Assembly: GCA_038030265.1 (NCBI GenBank)
Contig: CM075937.1
Location: forward strand, 7,006,001 to 7,070,000
Direction of reading: 5' to 3'
Source of the DNA: Corythucha ciliata
Taxonomy: Eukaryota; Arthropoda; Insecta; Hemiptera; Tingidae
DNA: 64,000 nucleotides
The notes under the pieces are model-generated. The model saw nothing but the letters and a program-made list of their open reading frames with translations, did not search any database and was not told where the DNA came from. This document shows positions 10,247 to 21,687 of this stretch, in pieces. Within the stretch, counting starts at the first letter, position 1, and each line of letters starts with the position of its first letter. A program made the position numbers and the translations under genes.

Positions 10247-11715
10247 TCAGTGCCGTCTTTAGGCGGGCGCCTGCGGGTCCAGGGCCCCCAATCATAGCTA
10301 AAATTGAAAAATCTAAAATTCACTATCTCCGGGGGGCGCAACTTCACAGCTAAAAAACTAAACAAAGCCTCGCTAAATTCGCGGCTAAAATGGGAAAAAA
10401 AAGAAAGTCCGCCACTAAATTTGAGAAAACACGCTACTAATTTACATGACAAAAACAACGCCAATTAGGGTTAAAATTGGGCAAAAATGGCAAAATCATT
10501 ACTGAAATTCCATATAAAAATTAGCATGTATCGCACAATTCACATATTAAAAAGAGAATAAATGCTAATTCACTGCAAAAGTATCAGAAACCGCTATTTA
10601 ACAGCTAAAATTTAGAAAACCGAAATCCGTAGTTTCTGGGAGCTTCAAGGCTCAAAATAAAAAACAGCGCTAAACCATAGCAAAAAAAAAATATAAGAAA
10701 AACACGACTAAAATCGAAAAAAATCATTAATTCGCGCGGTCAAAATTAAGAAAAACTCTAAATGTTGAACTCTCTCTCTAAAAACTTTCCGAAAAGAAAT
10801 GCTAATTCGGACCTAAAAATGAAAAAAATGGCTTATCTGCGGCTAAAATTGCGGAAACCGCCAATTCATGGTTAAAAATGAGAAAATTCGCAAGCGCTAA
10901 TGCGCTGCTAAAATTGAGAAAAAGTGCCAGTTCACGGCTAAACTTGAGGAAAGTCACCGATTCGCGGACAAAATTGTGGTAAAATTTCCAACTTGAATAC
11001 TCGATTCTCGTGCCTTCTGAAGGCAATTGTGTGGCTAAAATTGAGAAAAACGGGAAAATTCATGGGGCAATAAAGTTAAAAAACACCGCTGATGCTCGAA
11101 CTGAGAAGAAACGCTGATCTACAGTTAAAAGTGACAAAAAATTGCTGACGCTGTGCTAAAATGTAAAAAAAACCGCTAATTTGCGGTTAAAAATGTAAAA
11201 AATAGCCAATTTACAGCTAAAAACGCCAATTCGTGGCTAAAATTGAGAAAATTCGCTAATTCACGTGTTAGAAACGCTACTACGCTGCTAAAATTTAAAA
11301 AAGCGATTATTCACGAGTAAAATTCAGGAAAATCACTAATTCGTGGCAAAAATTGTGAAAAATTTCAATTTGCATAAAAAATTGAAAATAAGCCAACTCG
11401 CGGCATCTAAAGGCAACTTTGAGGCTAAAATTAAGAAAAAGCGCTAATTTTTGGCTCTCTAGTTAAAATACTGCTGATTTGTGGCTGAGAAAAATCGCTA
11501 ATTCATAGCGTATGGTGAACAAAAAAATGCGATTTGTCGCCAAAATTCGGAAAAACCTGATATTTTGCGGCTATTATTGAGGAAAATAGGTACGTAAGAA
11601 AACGCTAATTATCATGCAAAATGTAGAAATTTTGCTGCTAAAGTGGAGAAAACTCAACTTGGGGGGGGGGGGCTCTTGGAGATTTCCGCCCCGGGCCATG
11701 ATAGGTGCAGGGTCC
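10247..11715 (+). repeat. degenerate ~30-bp minisatellite array, forward orientation
   Basis: Dozens of diverged units approximate CGCTAATTCGCGGCTAAAA followed by TTGAGAAAAA. Spacing between equivalent words is about 29-31 bp. Clear runs lie at ~10845-10990, ~11030-11170 and ~11210-11400. The left edge, CAGTGCCGTCTTTAGGCGG (10248), looks like a transposon terminus. The right edge is a 12-13-base G run followed by CCGCCCCGGGCC. There is no coding capacity. Confidence 0.75.
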
Positions 11716-11979
11716 ACCAGTGCAGCCAAAGAAGAAAATTGACTGTCCCGAGGAACAACTTCTGGTGTATATATTTACCGAGAATGCAGTGAAAATACAG
11801 TGGGGAAGGGCCGAAAATATTCTTCAGTCCATCCTATACTCCAGTTGGGTTCCCCGCCCCCCTAAACTTTACGCGCCGCTGCGTTATCCAGTCACAAACT
11901 GAAGCTCACGCAACCGGCGCCCTCTTAACCAAGGCACCCCCCTCCAGCGCCTCGATACCTCAGTCCACCCCTGTACCTA
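11716..11979. other. spacer between minisatellite blocks
   Basis: Unique-looking sequence without a supported gene. It interrupts the ~30-bp repeat array. Confidence 0.3.
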
Positions 11980-12462
11980 AAAGTATAATATAAAATTGCT
12001 AATGCGGTACTAAAATGTGAAAAAATCGCTAAATTTGCGGGTAATATTTGGGAAATAAACAATTAGGCCCGTATTCATAGTTGCTACTTAAGTTGAAATT
12101 CTCCGAAGTAAAATCAACTCAGTTTTTGTTGGGGGAAAAATCGTCTGTTTTGACGCCCTCTTAAGGAAATTTCAGTTTAACAAATGTCTATGAATACGGG
12201 CCTTAGGCGGCTAAAATTGAGTCAAAACTGAATAATACGCCATTCGCGGCTTCTGAAGGCAACTATCGAGGCAAAAATGTTGAAAAAGCGCCAATTTATG
12301 GCAATGGGTGAAAAAATCGCTAATTCGCGGGTAAAACTGAGAAATATCGCTCATGCATAGCGCGTATGGTGAACCAAGAAAATCCTAATTTGCGAAAAGC
12401 CCTCTAGTTCGCGGCTAATATTGCGGAAAACACCTGCCATCGTCGAGGATTTTCATATAAAC
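11980..12462 (+). repeat. continuation of forward minisatellite, with an inserted MITE
   Basis: Units resembling GCTAAAATTGAG and CGCTAATTCGCGG resume on the plus strand and run up to the reversal point near 12463. A small inverted-repeat element (12065-12203) sits inside. Confidence 0.6.
12065..12203. mobile_element. 139-bp MITE with TTA target duplication
   Basis: GGCCCGTATTCATAG at the left is exactly inverted at the right (CTATGAATACGGGCC), and both sides are flanked by TTA. A 3-bp TTA duplication with such short TIRs fits a PIF/Harbinger-type MITE. It is inserted in the degenerate minisatellite. Assignment to the superfamily is inference. Confidence 0.7.
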
Positions 12463-13260
12463 CAGTGGCGGATCTAGGATTTTAACTTGGGAGGGGTTCT
12501 ACCATGAATATCTCTCTTTTTTCCTGAGTTTCAGCCGCAAACATGCCTCTATACGAACCATTAATTGGCTTTTTCTCAAATTTAACCATGAATTAGCGGG
12601 TTTTCCCAATTTTTGCCGCGATCCAAGTGCTTTTTCTCAATTTTAGCAGTGAATTAGTGGATTTTCTCAAATTGACTAGCGATTTATCGTTTTTCTTCGT
12701 TTCAGCGACGAATAAGCGCTTCTTGCCCACTTTAGCCGCGAATTCACTGCTGAATCTTTAACAGCGAATATGAGCTCTTCCTCAACATTTTAGACGGCAA
12801 TTAGCGGATTGTCTCAGTTTTAGCCACGAGTTAACGTTTTATTCCTCTAATTTTAGCGTTTTTCTTCACTTCTTATTCATGCGAATTAGCGCTTATCACC
12901 ATTTTAGCCGTAAGTTATCTCGTTTCCTCAGTTCTAGCAGAGAATTAGCGTTTTGCTTTCTTCGTTTTAGCTGAGCATTATTTCCGAATTTTAACCGTTA
13001 ATTATTCCTTAATTTCACGCCTGAATCACCTTCGAACTGGAGGATTATCACAAAATCCGTGAATTTGCGTTTAACTCCATTTCAGCTCCGCGACTAAGCG
13101 CCTTTTGTTATATTGGCCGTGAATCAACGCAATTTCAATTTTAGCCGTGAACAAGTGGAATTACCAAATGTATCTTTGAAATTTAGCCTCACATTAGCGC
13201 TTGCTTGTGCCGAGAAGTAGCGTATTTCTCCATTTTAGCTGCTTTTTTTGATTGGACACT
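12463..13260 (-). repeat. same ~30-bp minisatellite, reversed orientation
   Basis: Immediately after CAGTGGCGGATCTAGG (12463) the array continues as the reverse complement of the unit in the upstream block: TTTTTCTCAATTTTAGC followed by a GCGAATTAGCG-like word, repeated at ~30-bp spacing to about 13260. Together with 10247-12462 it forms a ~3-kb imperfect inverted array. Confidence 0.7.
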
Positions 13261-15080
13261 GACCAGTACGGACGTGCCTCTCTGTGTTCTCTTGGTTTTC
13301 CTAAGTTTTTTCCGGTTTATGCGGACTTTTTCGCTTTGGTTGTTTGCTTGTGACATTCTCGTCGCGAAGCGGGCGTTCTCGTTGTTTTTTCTGTGCTCGC
13401 GGACTTCAGCTTGTGCTTCAGTGGATCTTTGACGTTTTTAAGTTCCACGGGGAAAGTTGTGCACTTGCTCCTCTTCACGGTCTGTGCCGTGGTGAGTTTT
13501 ATTTGTAACGTTTCACTAACAGCTGCCTCTGTCGGTTCGTCTCATCTAATTTTTTACCAAGATTTCGGCCTTTTTAATTTATATTTTATTTCAACCTGTT
13601 GATGAGGGGTATGGTGGGCGTTTTTTGTTGATATTGAAAAGCTCATCGAAAAGAATCAGTCGTATAATACTTTGACCCCCGTTGAGCGACGAAGTTATTT
13701 ATTACAATTTATCTGCTTACTGTTTCTTCTCTTGGGACGCTGGAGCCCGCAACACTTGTTGGAGTTTTGGGCTAAGCTTTTTCTCTTTTTTTTTTTTTTT
13801 TTCTCCACGTATTTCTTGTTTCAACGGCTCNNNNNNNNNNNNNNNNNNNNNNNNNNNNNNNNNNNNNNNNNNNNNNNNNNNNNNNNNNNNNNNNNNNNNN
13901 NNNNNNNNNNNNNNNNNNNNNNNNNNNNNNNNNNNNNNNNNNNNNNNNNNNNNNNNNNNNNNNNNNNNNNNNNNNNNNNNNNNNNNNNNNNNNNNNNNNN
14001 NNNNNNNNNNNNNNNNNNNNNNNNNNNNNNNNNNNNNNNNNNNNNNNNNNNNNNNNNNNNNNNNNNNNNNNNNNNNNNNNNNNNNNNNNNNNNNNNNNNN
14101 NNNNNNNNNNNNNNNNNNNNNNNNNNNNNNNNNNNNNNNNNNNNNNNNNNNNNNNNNNNNNNNNNNNNNNNNNNNNNNNNNNNNNNNNNNNNNNNNNNNN
14201 NNNNNNNNNNNNNNNNNNNNNNNNNNNNNNNNNNNNNNNNNNNNNNNNNNNNNNNNNNNNNNNNNNNNNNNNNNNNNNNNNNNNNNNNNNNNNNNNNNNN
14301 NNNNNNNNNNNNNNNNNNNNNNNNNNNNNNCTATGAGAAACGTGTGGGTGTAACGAAATACCTACAATTACAAAATTGGAGGCACATACTTAGTTGTTTA
14401 TTTTTCACCGTTGGACCCCGCTCGTTATAAAGTTTTTCAAGATCCAGTTAATTTAAAATGACGGGAGCCGGCCTTTTTCGACACAAACCAAACCGTATAA
14501 ACTCAGTTGCATAATTTACTTTTTTAGATGTTTCGTTGCTTATTTTTATGCGGGGTGAACCGTGTAATTTGAGATTGTCTCCGTGTCTATTATATTAAAC
14601 ATACAGTGAATTCATGTTCCAATGGTGCTGAAAAATAGAGTAAAAGAGTTAACATGACAGCGAATTAGCGTAAAAAACCAACATAAAAAAATAAATAAAT
14701 CTGGTAGCTCTTTGGGTCAGACTGTGTCCATTTCATTAGCGTGTAAATATTCTATGTAGACGGTTGAAAGACAATATTTGGCCATGTTTTCAACTGACCC
14801 CCCCTAACAACTCATTTGAACCAACATCCTTCAAAACCTCAGTGTCAGCCAATACTAAATATATCCCCTAATCGCACATCATTTCGTCTAACAGGAACGG
14901 AAAATTTTAAAACTGGCTTAACAGCGTATTATTCCAATCCCATCCATCATTTATTCACACTCAACTCCCCCCCTTCTTCAAACTACACACTCATTCACAA
15001 TTGTTATAGCGATCGGAAAACCTCTGCGTGTCCTTCTATATTATTAAAGAGACCGCGTTGTAAACGGCGGGTTTGACTGA
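13261..15080. other. non-coding region with assembly gap
   Basis: No gene is supported. T-rich sequence with a long T run (~13786-13802) precedes the gap at 13831-14330, and AT-rich sequence follows it. Open frames spanning the gap are artefacts of the N run. Confidence 0.5.
13831..14330. other. assembly gap, 500 N
   Basis: Exactly 500 undetermined bases, probably a placeholder of arbitrary length, bordered on the left by a long T run. Confidence 0.98.
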
Positions 15081-15082
15081 GC

Positions 15083-15176
15083 AGTGGCGGATCTAAGGGA
15101 GGGGCCACAGGTGCCATGGCCCCTCCCTTGGAGTCAAGGTCACTTACGGAAAATAATAATAATAATAATAATAATA
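15083..15176 (+). repeat. transposon-like terminus followed by (AAT)n
   Basis: CAGTGGCGGATCTAAGGGAG opens a GC-rich stretch containing a hairpin (AGGGAGGGGCCA with TGGCCCCTCCCT), cut off by an AAT microsatellite (15151-15176). The CAGTGGCGGATC start matches the ends seen at 12463 and, inverted, at ~23143-23154. It resembles hAT Tip100/Zaphod-type ends (inference). Confidence 0.55.
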
Positions 15177-15514
15177 TAAGTTATAATACACCCAAGTTAT
15201 AATAGTAATAATAATAAGTTAGAATACACCCACCGTATCCTCTGCGTGTCGTAAAAGGCGACTAAAAGAGGCGGGGAGGTGGACCCGTTAGCCATGTAAG
15301 GCAGCCGCCTAAGGGAGACAACCCCTACAGAAAAACTACAGTACACTAACATGCACCCAGTACACACCAAAGCTAACACGAATCCTACACACACTGACAC
15401 AGCTACATACACAAACACAGTACTCACCCTAGGGTTACGCTTTCCTAGGAGCCTCTGAAACCCAGGCGCGTCTGTTTCCACATTGGGCGGCGACCTGGTC
15501 AGCGTCTGGTCCCC

Positions 15515-17318
15515 ATGTTAGGGGCGGCTGATTACAAACCTGGCAGGAGGTATAAAATGCGTCGTAAAATCACAATGGCTAACACTAATAAAGCAGAAGC
15601 CGGACTGATCAACGGCAACCCAGGGGGAAGTCAGCCCCCCCCCCCGGGCGACATAGGCGTGAACTTCAACATACAAACCGGAAAAGGCAATGATGAGGAG
15701 GGCGATGGGACGGCCATTGCTCACTCTCTGAGCAAATCGGCTCTAGATAGCCAACGTAGTGTGGAATATGAAATGAGAGAATGTTTGGAGTCTTCTGGCT
15801 TCTTTGCGCGAAACCCAGGCCTTGTGAGGTCAATGACGCTTCTGAAACAGACGTTGAATAGAGTTAGCAGCACTGATAGTATAAGCTCTCTTGGGACTGG
15901 CGATGGTGACCGGAAGAGGAAAGAGATTTCCATGGAGCCATACGATGTCTCAGAAGCAGATAACGTTTGTCTAGCTGGGAAATCAAAGAAAATAAAAAAG
16001 CGTAGCCCTAAGAGGGATCGTATTGCTGATATCGACCTGGGAATGGACTACGCGGACTCCGCGAAGGCTAAGAAGAATGAAGATAGCTGGGACAAGATAG
16101 TTGAGATAACAGGCGATGGTGGGTCTTTCGAGAAAATATCTCCCTTTGCTATAGCAAAGTGGATTGACGCATTTGTTGGAAAGGTGGAAACGGTTAGAAA
16201 GACGCGCGTTGGAGCCTTGTTGGTAGAAGTCAAATCCAAAAACCAGGCAGACAAACTTAAAGCTTGTGAAATGCTTGGTGACATTAAAGTAAAAGCAATA
16301 GCCCCGGAGAGGTTTAAAACGGTTCGGGGAGTGATCTCACACAGGGAGTTAAAGAATGCCACTGAAGAAGAGATTATAGAGGCTTTCCGAAGCTACAATG
16401 TTACTTCAGTGAAGCTTATCACTAGAAATAATGAAGGGTCCCAGGAGAAAACAGGTACAGCCATCTTAACTTTCAAGGGAAACACACTCCCAAAAGAAAT
16501 GTATGCAGCTTACCGTAGATTTAGAGTGCGTCCATACATACCTTCTCCATTGCAATGCTATAACTGCTATGGATACGGTCATGTGGCACTTAGATGTAAA
16601 TCAAAGGCGATGTGTTCCTGCGGGAGAGAAAAGCATGATGATCCCTGTGCGTTACCGCCCGTATGTTTGAACTGTGGCGGGCCACATTCTGGGATGAGTA
16701 AAGAATGTGCCACCTACAGAAAAGAGCGCGAAATACAGAGGATAAAGTTATGCAGAATTGTTCTTACTTCGAGGCTAAGATTTACGCTAAGCGCGGTGCT
16801 TTCGTCAGTGAAGAAGTGACGTTTGCAGAGAAGGTCAATGGTAGGAACGTGATAAACACGCCTCCAACTCAGAAGAAAGGATACCCCCCAGGACTTCCAA
16901 CATCGCTTCTGCAACAGGAGAGGGACCCAAGAAAAGAGTTGCGCACTAGAGAGGCAGAAATGGCGCGAATGGCTCTTGAGGGAGCTGTTCCTTTCGTTGA
17001 GGACCTAGAAAAGAACACAAAGAAAAATGGAGAACCAAAAAACGCTTACCAGTGGAAACAAAACCAAGAATTAAACAATGGAACACCCAATCCAAAAAAT
17101 GTCCATGAGAGAACAAAGAGGTTATATTGGAGGCTACTATTGAACCAGAAGGAGGAAAAGGAATAGAAGTGGCCGATACTCTCCACGCAAGTGACAGTGA
17201 AGATGGGGGGAGCCAACAGGACCTGGGGAGCTCACAGGAAAAGCAAGGGAAAGGATGGGTGAAAGGAAAACCAAGGGGAAGTTGGAAAGAACAGAGGAAA
17301 AGAGGAAGAAGAAAATGA
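15515..17318 (+). pseudogene. LINE ORF1 (gag-like, CCHC knuckles), frameshifted
   Basis: A nucleic-acid-binding ORF1 protein of a Jockey-group LINE. The first segment (15515-16819) has a charged N-terminal half, then an RNA-binding-like fold and zinc knuckles: CYNCYGYGHVALRC, a Cys-rich CSCGREKHDDPC and CLNCGGPHSGMSKEC. Near 16745 a single-base indel shifts the frame. The continuation runs to ~17130 (QNCSYFEAKIYAKRG onward), a second indel follows, and the protein ends at 17318. Several in-frame ATGs near 15515-15575 make the exact start uncertain. ORF2 begins 12 bases after the stop. Confidence 0.8.
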
Positions 17319-17329
17319 AGCTCATGTAA

Positions 17330-20300
17330 ATGCAGAACAATTACTTCCTTCAATGGAACATGCGGGGACTGCAAAATAAGGTAGACGAACTTACCTCACT
17401 AATTGCAAAGTACAGTCCGATAGCAGTATATATACAAGAAACCCATTTTAGTGATACCACCACTCGTAAAATAAATGGATATAAGTTATTCCATAAGTCA
17501 ATTACGGCTGAACGAGGAGGACGCCGCCATGGAGGCGTTGCAATTTATGTTGTGGATGGCGTAAGGGTGGAAACGGTTCTTACTAATACGCCACTTCAGG
17601 CCATCAGTGTCCGAATTGAAATGCCAATTCCTGTCACGTTGTGTTCATTATATTTGCCAGACACTACTTGGAGGCCGAATGATGTCAAAGACCTATTTCG
17701 GAGTCTGCCATCTCCAGTCATGATAATGGGTGACCTTAACACGCATAACATGTCGTGGGGCTCTCGTCGAACAACTTATGCAGGAACGATATTGGAGAAT
17801 TTCATAAGTGAGTCAGGTTTTGTGGTCATGAATGATGGTTCTCCTACTCACTTCACATCTAGTAGTCAGGATCCTTTGACGCGATAGACCTGAGTATATG
17901 CAGCACATCAATGGCACCAGCTTTTGAATGGTGTCCTTTAGATGATCTATGTCATTCGGACCATTTCCCTATTGTACTAAAACACAACAGCACGCGATCC
18001 TGTAAAGCTTACAGAGAAATATGGAATTTTGGCAAAGCTGAGTGGGATAAGTTTGCTTCAGCATTCAAATTTGAAGAACTTACTGGTGACCTTGAAGCAG
18101 ACGTAATGAACACTACGAAGTCGATTATTGAAGCTGCCAAGAAAGGTGTACCTCGGAAATCTGTAGGTGGCAAAAGGAAACCTGTACCGTGGTGGACAAA
18201 TGAAATATCAGCTGCGAACCGGTTGAAAAAACAAAAATTGAACAGGTTCAGAAAAAACTCAACTCTTGAGAATTTGATTGAATTCAAGAAGCATCGGGCG
18301 GTTGAACGACGTCTGAAAAAAGAAGCAAAATCGCAATCATGGAAACAATATGTTTCCTCTTTAACTTCAGATGCACCAGCGGGGTGCGTTTGGCGGAAGA
18401 TTCAAACGATGAAGGGTTCGTCGGGCAAGGCGAGTCCATATTTCTTAATTGATGATGAAGGTCGCCATCTGTGTCGAGCTGAGGAGCTCGCGGAGTGCTT
18501 GGCGAGCCATTATTCTCGTGTAACATCCAGAGATAGCTACAGTGACGAAATTAAAGAGAGAATCCTTCCTCGGGACATATCCACAATTGACTTTTCAAGC
18601 CCATCAGCTTGCTCGAGACCATATAACGCTCCATTTACTCTTTCAGAGCTAGATGCCACGGTACGGTCGCTCTCACTGAATAAGGCCCCAGGTCTAGACG
18701 AAGTTACGAATGAAATTATAGTCAATTTGCCACAATCTGGAATAATTCACCTGTTGAAACTGTTCAATGAGCTGTGGTTTGCCTCTGTGTACCCGCGAGC
18801 ATGGAAAACCGCGATTATATTGCCGGTGAGAAAACCGGGCAGAGATCCTCAACAACCCAAAAGCTATCGTCCAATCTCTCTCACAAGCTGTTTAGGAAAA
18901 GTATATGAAAGATTGATAAATTTCAGGCTAGTGACTGTTTTGGAGTACCAGGGTCTATTGAACCCATTTCAGGCGGGTTTTAGACCAGGTCGGTCAACTA
19001 GTGACTTACTCGTGTTTCTGGAGAAGAGGATTCACGATGCGTTTGAAGAAAGGAAACACGTTACAGCCGTGTTTTTTGATCTGCAAAATGCCTTTGATAA
19101 AGTTTGGCGACCGTTTGTCCTCCGGCAATTGAAAGATTGGGGCCTCGAGGGGAACCTGCCGTTGCTGGTACAGAGCTTTCTGGAGAGCCGGGATTTCCGC
19201 GTAAGAGTTGATTCTGCTCTTTCGTCACTGCATAAAACAGAAATTGGTGTGCCGCAGGGTTCCGTGCTTAGCGCCACTGTATTTCTCATTGTTGTCAATG
19301 GTATGACAGATAGTTTGCCTCCCTCTGTGAGCAGGTGCCTCTATGCTGATGACCTGGCGATTTTCCGGGAGCACTCTAGGGTTTGTTCGGCGGCTGGGGA
19401 CTTGCTGGTTTTCTCTGAAGAGAAGTCGACGGCCCTTCACTTCTGCAGATTAAGAACAGCTCACAATCCTCCACAATTGAGGCTTGGAAATTCCGTTATT
19501 CCGTCAAAAGAGAAACACAAATTTCTTGGAATTACTTTCGATAGTACTTTAAGGTGGAAGGAGCACATTCAGGACTTGACTAGTCGCTGCCAAAGAGACC
19601 TGAACCTCCTTCGTGTCATTTCAAGTCACAGCTGGAGAGGCGACACAAAGCTTCTATTACGTGTATTTGATGCCCTGATTGTCTCAAAAATAGATTATTG
19701 CTCAATGGTTTATGGATCAGCACGACACTCATGGCTTCTGCCACTTGACCGCGTCTATTACAATGGTCCTTATTATTAGATGCCTTATTATTTGGTAAAA
19801 TAAGAAGTAATGAAGAAGTTGTATTTATCACGGACTCAATGAGTGCTGTTCGGCTTCTTCAGAATAAATTCAGTAAAGATGCTATATCTCAAACAGTACA
19901 TGGAAAACTGCTACGGTTGAAGCGGGTGGGGGTAAGTGTTTGCTTCTTGTGGATTCCGAGCCACGTCGGAATCCCGGGAAATGAGCAGGCGGACGCACTT
20001 GCCAAGGAAGCGGCATGCATGAGATGTGTGGAGCCAATACCAACCACCCTGCAGGATGAAAAGCGCCGGCTTAGCACGGAAATGTGGAAAGTCTGGCAAG
20101 AAAAATGGGAGCAGAGTTCAACACAGCTAAGTGATATCTACCCGGATGTGAGATACAATGACTTTTTAGACAATATGCGATTACCTAGAAGGGATAGTGT
20201 GGTATTCACAAGGTTGTGCATTGGCCATACCCGTCTCACACACTCGCATCATCTGTTGGGATCCAGAAGACCAATTTGTAATGCATGCCGTGAAGGCATT

Positions 20301-20459
20301 CTTACAGTTCCGCACGTATTATTGCAGTGCCCTTCTCATTCGGATAAACGCATGCAGTATGGTGTTTCGATAATAAATCTGAAAGAAGTGCTAAATGCAA
20401 AGAACGCATCGACAATTTTGGAATTTCTAAAAGATATAGGACTTTTCAAAGAAATTTAG
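17330..20459 (+). pseudogene. LINE ORF2: APE endonuclease, RT, partial RNase H
   Basis: The ORF starts at an ATG just downstream of ORF1. The endonuclease segment shows QETHF, GDLNTHNMSWGSRRT and, after a frameshift near 17868, SDHFPIVL. The RT shows SYRPISLTSCLGKVYERL, FFDLQNAFDKVW, GVPQGSVLS and the catalytic YADD (from 19342). About 30 residues after YADD are missing compared with related LINEs. At ~19765 an internal deletion joins the RT thumb to the second half of RNase H (TDSMSAV; WIPSHVGIPGNEQADALAKEA), so the first RNase H catalytic residues are gone. A terminal CNACREGILTVPHVLLQC zinc motif and the natural stop remain. Confidence 0.85.
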
Positions 20460-20833
20460 GAATGTTTTAATACTGAATTACTGTGATAAAAAACTACTGA
20501 TCTAACCATCTAGTCAAATTCTGCTAGTCTTATTGCTCATCATTGGAGGTATGTTTCATACTGCCCCTGATGGGTTGAACCCGGAAATAAAGAGATCTTT
20601 AAATGAATAGAAATAATGTTACCTTCTTCTTAACCATGACTGTGATATAGTATGTAAACGCCTGTGATGTATTTATATTAATTGTTCGCCAAAGCGAAAC
20701 TGGCTGGAAAATAAGATTACACAAAATATAAAAAGGTGATATACAGGCTATAGACGGCGAAGGAGTTTCAAGCAGTCGAAGGTTTACTGTAAGGACTAGA
20801 AAATGGCTAATGACCTAAGATGTCGAAGCCACT

Positions 20834-20873
20834 AAAAAAAAAAAAAAAAAAAAAAAAAAATAATAATAATAAT
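20834..20873 (+). repeat. poly(A) tail followed by (TAA)n
   Basis: Twenty-seven A residues close the LINE 3' UTR, and a TAATAATAATAAT stretch links directly to the GC-rich 5' UTR of the next LINE. Confidence 0.85.
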
Positions 20874-21687
20874 CGGGGGGGCGAAGGTTGGGGTAACGCG
20901 GCGGGGGCTGAGTGAAAGTGGGCGCGGAGCTTCCTCGGCTTTAGCGATGAACCTCGGACGTATAGGGCCCGATCCCCTTGTCCGGGCATTAGTCCGCCGT
21001 CGCAATCCCCAACTAGCCGACTGCCATGGACTTGGGTCCTCTCTCGGTGCCGCGCACAGCGGGCCGGGAGGCTTCCTCGTGGTGCCCCCTGGGTAGTGGT
21101 CGACTTTGGGTCGACTTGGGTAGAGGCGGGAAGGGGCCATGATTCAGGGACACCTCCCCTGTTGAGCTTTTTCCTTCACTCCCGGCGACGGGGGGCAGGT
21201 CGGCAGGCCTTGAGGTGCGGCAGCCCCACCAGCCGACTAGGTGGTTCCGGGCTAACCCCCGGCCCACCGAATCAACAACGTTCCGAAAAATAAAGACAAG
21301 GCCGTAGTACCGGAAGGCCAAAATGCCGGCAGTTCAGGGGTTGCAGCCACCCCTGGCCTGGCTGCGCAGATGCAAACTCAGGCGTGTCTTTGACTCTTCC
21401 AACGCTCACAGAGCAGAAAAATCTGGAGCCAAAAGAACAAAGAACAACGAACTTGAACAAACGACCATTAAGTCGAGACAGTGAAATTTCAACCATGCCC
21501 ATAACGAAAAAACCTCCTGACTCACAAGTTTCGAACCAAATTACCGACATGGAAATAGTCCCACCGAATGAAAACACTCTCCCGCCTCCAGTTCGAGCGA
21601 AACATCTCATCATCAGTAAAAACTCGGGCTCTTTTACCAATGTTTCTCCTTTCTTAATATCTGGAACTAATCTTAATAACTATCTCA
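20874..21687 (+). mobile_element. 5' portion of another LINE, 3'-truncated
   Basis: A GC-rich leader (20874 to ~21380) is followed by the beginning of an ORF1. Sequence identity to LINE ORF1 ends sharply at 21688, where a copia-derived fragment begins. Having the 5' end without the 3' end is the opposite of normal LINE truncation, so later deletion or a rearrangement is implied. Confidence 0.6.
21384..21687 (+). pseudogene. LINE ORF1 N-terminal fragment
   Basis: About 100 codons of a basic, Pro/Ser-rich N-terminus ending in SKNSGSFTNVSPFLIS. This aligns by eye with the ORF1 of the LINE at 15.5 kb (GDGGSFEKISPFAIAKW), indicating a related ORF1. The zinc knuckles and everything downstream are lost at the 21688 junction. 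Confidence 0.6.

Larger units (their letters stand above)
15225..20860 (+). mobile_element. Jockey-group LINE, 5' UTR to poly(A), internally deleted
   Basis: Order: a 5' UTR beginning near CCGTATCCTCTGCGTGTCG, ORF1 with zinc knuckles, ORF2 with APE endonuclease, RT and part of RNase H, a ~375-bp 3' UTR, and a 27-base poly(A) at 20834-20860. It carries frameshifts in both ORFs and an internal deletion at ~19765. ORF2 shares many short motifs with the minus-strand LINE at 51.9-54.7 kb (GGRRHGGVA, SLYLPDTTW, WGSRRT), so the two belong to the same clade. Confidence 0.85.

Noticed and set aside
10107..11026. Open frames inside the minisatellite block
   Set aside because: They follow the repeat period and encode repetitive Phe/Leu/Ser-rich strings. 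They are by-products of the repeat, not proteins.
10247..13260. CRISPR-like array
   Set aside because: Repeats are degenerate and directly tandem without unique spacers, there are no cas genes, and the context is eukaryotic.
13672..14430. Long open frames spanning the N gap
   Set aside because: They are open only because undetermined bases contain no stop codons; the flanking sequence is a T run and non-coding DNA.
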